DNA from: Blochmannia endosymbiont of Camponotus (Colobopsis) obliquus
GTDB taxonomy: Bacteria > Pseudomonadota > Gammaproteobacteria > Enterobacterales > Enterobacteriaceae
Direction: 5' to 3'
DNA: 64,000 bases
Assembly (NCBI RefSeq): GCF_000973545.1
Contig: NZ_CP010049.1
Coordinates: 372,001-436,000 of the forward strand
Under the pieces are notes generated by a model that was not told where the DNA came from, ran no database searches, and saw nothing but the letters and a program-made list of their open reading frames with translations. Shown piece by piece: positions 63,277 through 64,000 of the stretch (the first letter of the stretch is position 1; each line of letters begins with the position of its first letter). Position numbers and translations under genes: made by a program.

Positions 63277-64000
63277 ATTAATAAATCTTAATTTACAAAT
63301 AAATTAAAATTTTTATAAATATTTTTTGTATTTCGAAAACAAACAAAAATATAAAACATTTTTGTTTTATATTTTATTACTATTTACTATAAATTATGAC
63401 AATATTTTTTTATTTACTTGAATAAACGATTTTATAAATCATTTAACATAAATAATTTATCGTTACACAAATGTTTATAATTGAATTACTAATATATTAT
63501 AAAAAGTTGAAAAACATTAAAATTAAAATAATAATTTTATCATAAATAACTGTAATTACAATGATATATAATTGTAGTTGTTATTTTTATAAAAAACTTT
63601 AGATTAAATATTTTACAACAAAAAAAAAGAAAATACTTATAAAAAATAAACCAAATGGATTGAATAAGCGAACTTATATAATTCATTTTTTTGACATATT
63701 TTGAAACATGAAACATAACATGTCTATATTAAAATATAAAAACACGATAATTATATAACATTAGAAATACACTTACATTATTATTAACAATTTTTTATAA
63801 AATATAAAATAATAACAATACTATAATTATATACACATATTACTTGTAAACGATATACATAATAAACTATTTTATAATCGTTCTAAAAACAAAATTAGTT
63901 TTTATACATCGTTTTGATTAAAAAATTTTTTAAAAATTATAAAATAAATTTTTAAAATTAAAAAAAATTATTAAAACTATAAAATATCCTTTGTAATTTT
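63277..64000. other. gene-free window end after slyA
   Basis: About 720 very AT-rich bases without any supported gene or RNA. Apart from the hairpin at 63346-63375 nothing stands out. Confidence 0.5.
63346..63375. terminator. candidate terminator after slyA
   Basis: Perfect 12-base arms (63346-63357 and 63364-63375) around ATTTTT, 70 bases after slyA. The stem is almost all A-T, and a few such repeats are expected by chance in this window, so only position supports a terminator role. Confidence 0.3.

Overview
The window reads as a piece of the reduced, strongly AT-rich chromosome of a gammaproteobacterial insect endosymbiont related to the Enterobacterales. Nearly every gene has a close E. 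coli counterpart of near-identical length. Long runs keep E. coli order, but transport, regulation and branch-pathway genes are missing from their usual slots, intergenic DNA is long and AT-rich, and at least two genes survive only as decayed remnants. The sdhCDAB-sucABCD run without gltA fits a Blochmannia-like ant endosymbiont best. That is an inference; a dead riboflavin synthase gene argues against a B-vitamin provisioner such as Wigglesworthia.

Layout. 1-8.8 kb, minus strand: holA, lptE, leuS, lnt, corC, ybeY, ybeZ. 9.3-19.6 kb: ubiF, tRNA-Gln/Leu/Met, nagA-nagB, glnS, fldA, ybfF, pgm. 20.3-29.9 kb: sdhCDAB and sucABCD, the 2-oxoglutarate to fumarate half of the TCA cycle. 30.3-35.0 kb: the complete Tol-Pal system with cpoB. 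35.2-38.3 kb: gpmA, pgl, ybhL. 38.5-46.0 kb: the ychF-pth-prs-ispE / prfA-prmC-kdsA region, with ychF a pseudogene and hemA and lolB absent. 46.4-53.6 kb: thrS-infC-rpmI-rplT-pheS-pheT, then lplA. 54.0-59.7 kb: sufABCDSE. 59.9-63.3 kb: tRNA-Val, a riboflavin synthase (ribE) pseudogene, grxD, rnt, slyA.

How the genes work together. sdh, suc, ubiF, lplA and suf form a respiratory core: LplA can lipoylate SucB, Suf builds the Fe-S clusters of SdhB, and UbiF contributes to the quinone that accepts succinate electrons. lnt, lptE, pal/tol, kdsA, ispE and nagBA serve the envelope and its precursors. The rest is translation.

No new mobile system, CRISPR array or phage is visible. The most striking signal is that all three editing-type aminoacyl-tRNA synthetases in the window have lost their canonical proofreading determinants: ThrRS by deletion of its first ~238 residues, LeuRS by substitutions in the CP1 site, and PheRS-beta by substitutions at four of five pocket residues. 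Other notable signals are SucB lacking its subunit-binding domain, a thrS stop codon lost so that thrS overlaps an AUU-initiated infC, and the ychF and ribE pseudogenes, both recognised by reading through stops and frameshifts. All comparisons with E. coli proteins are from memory, not from a computed alignment.
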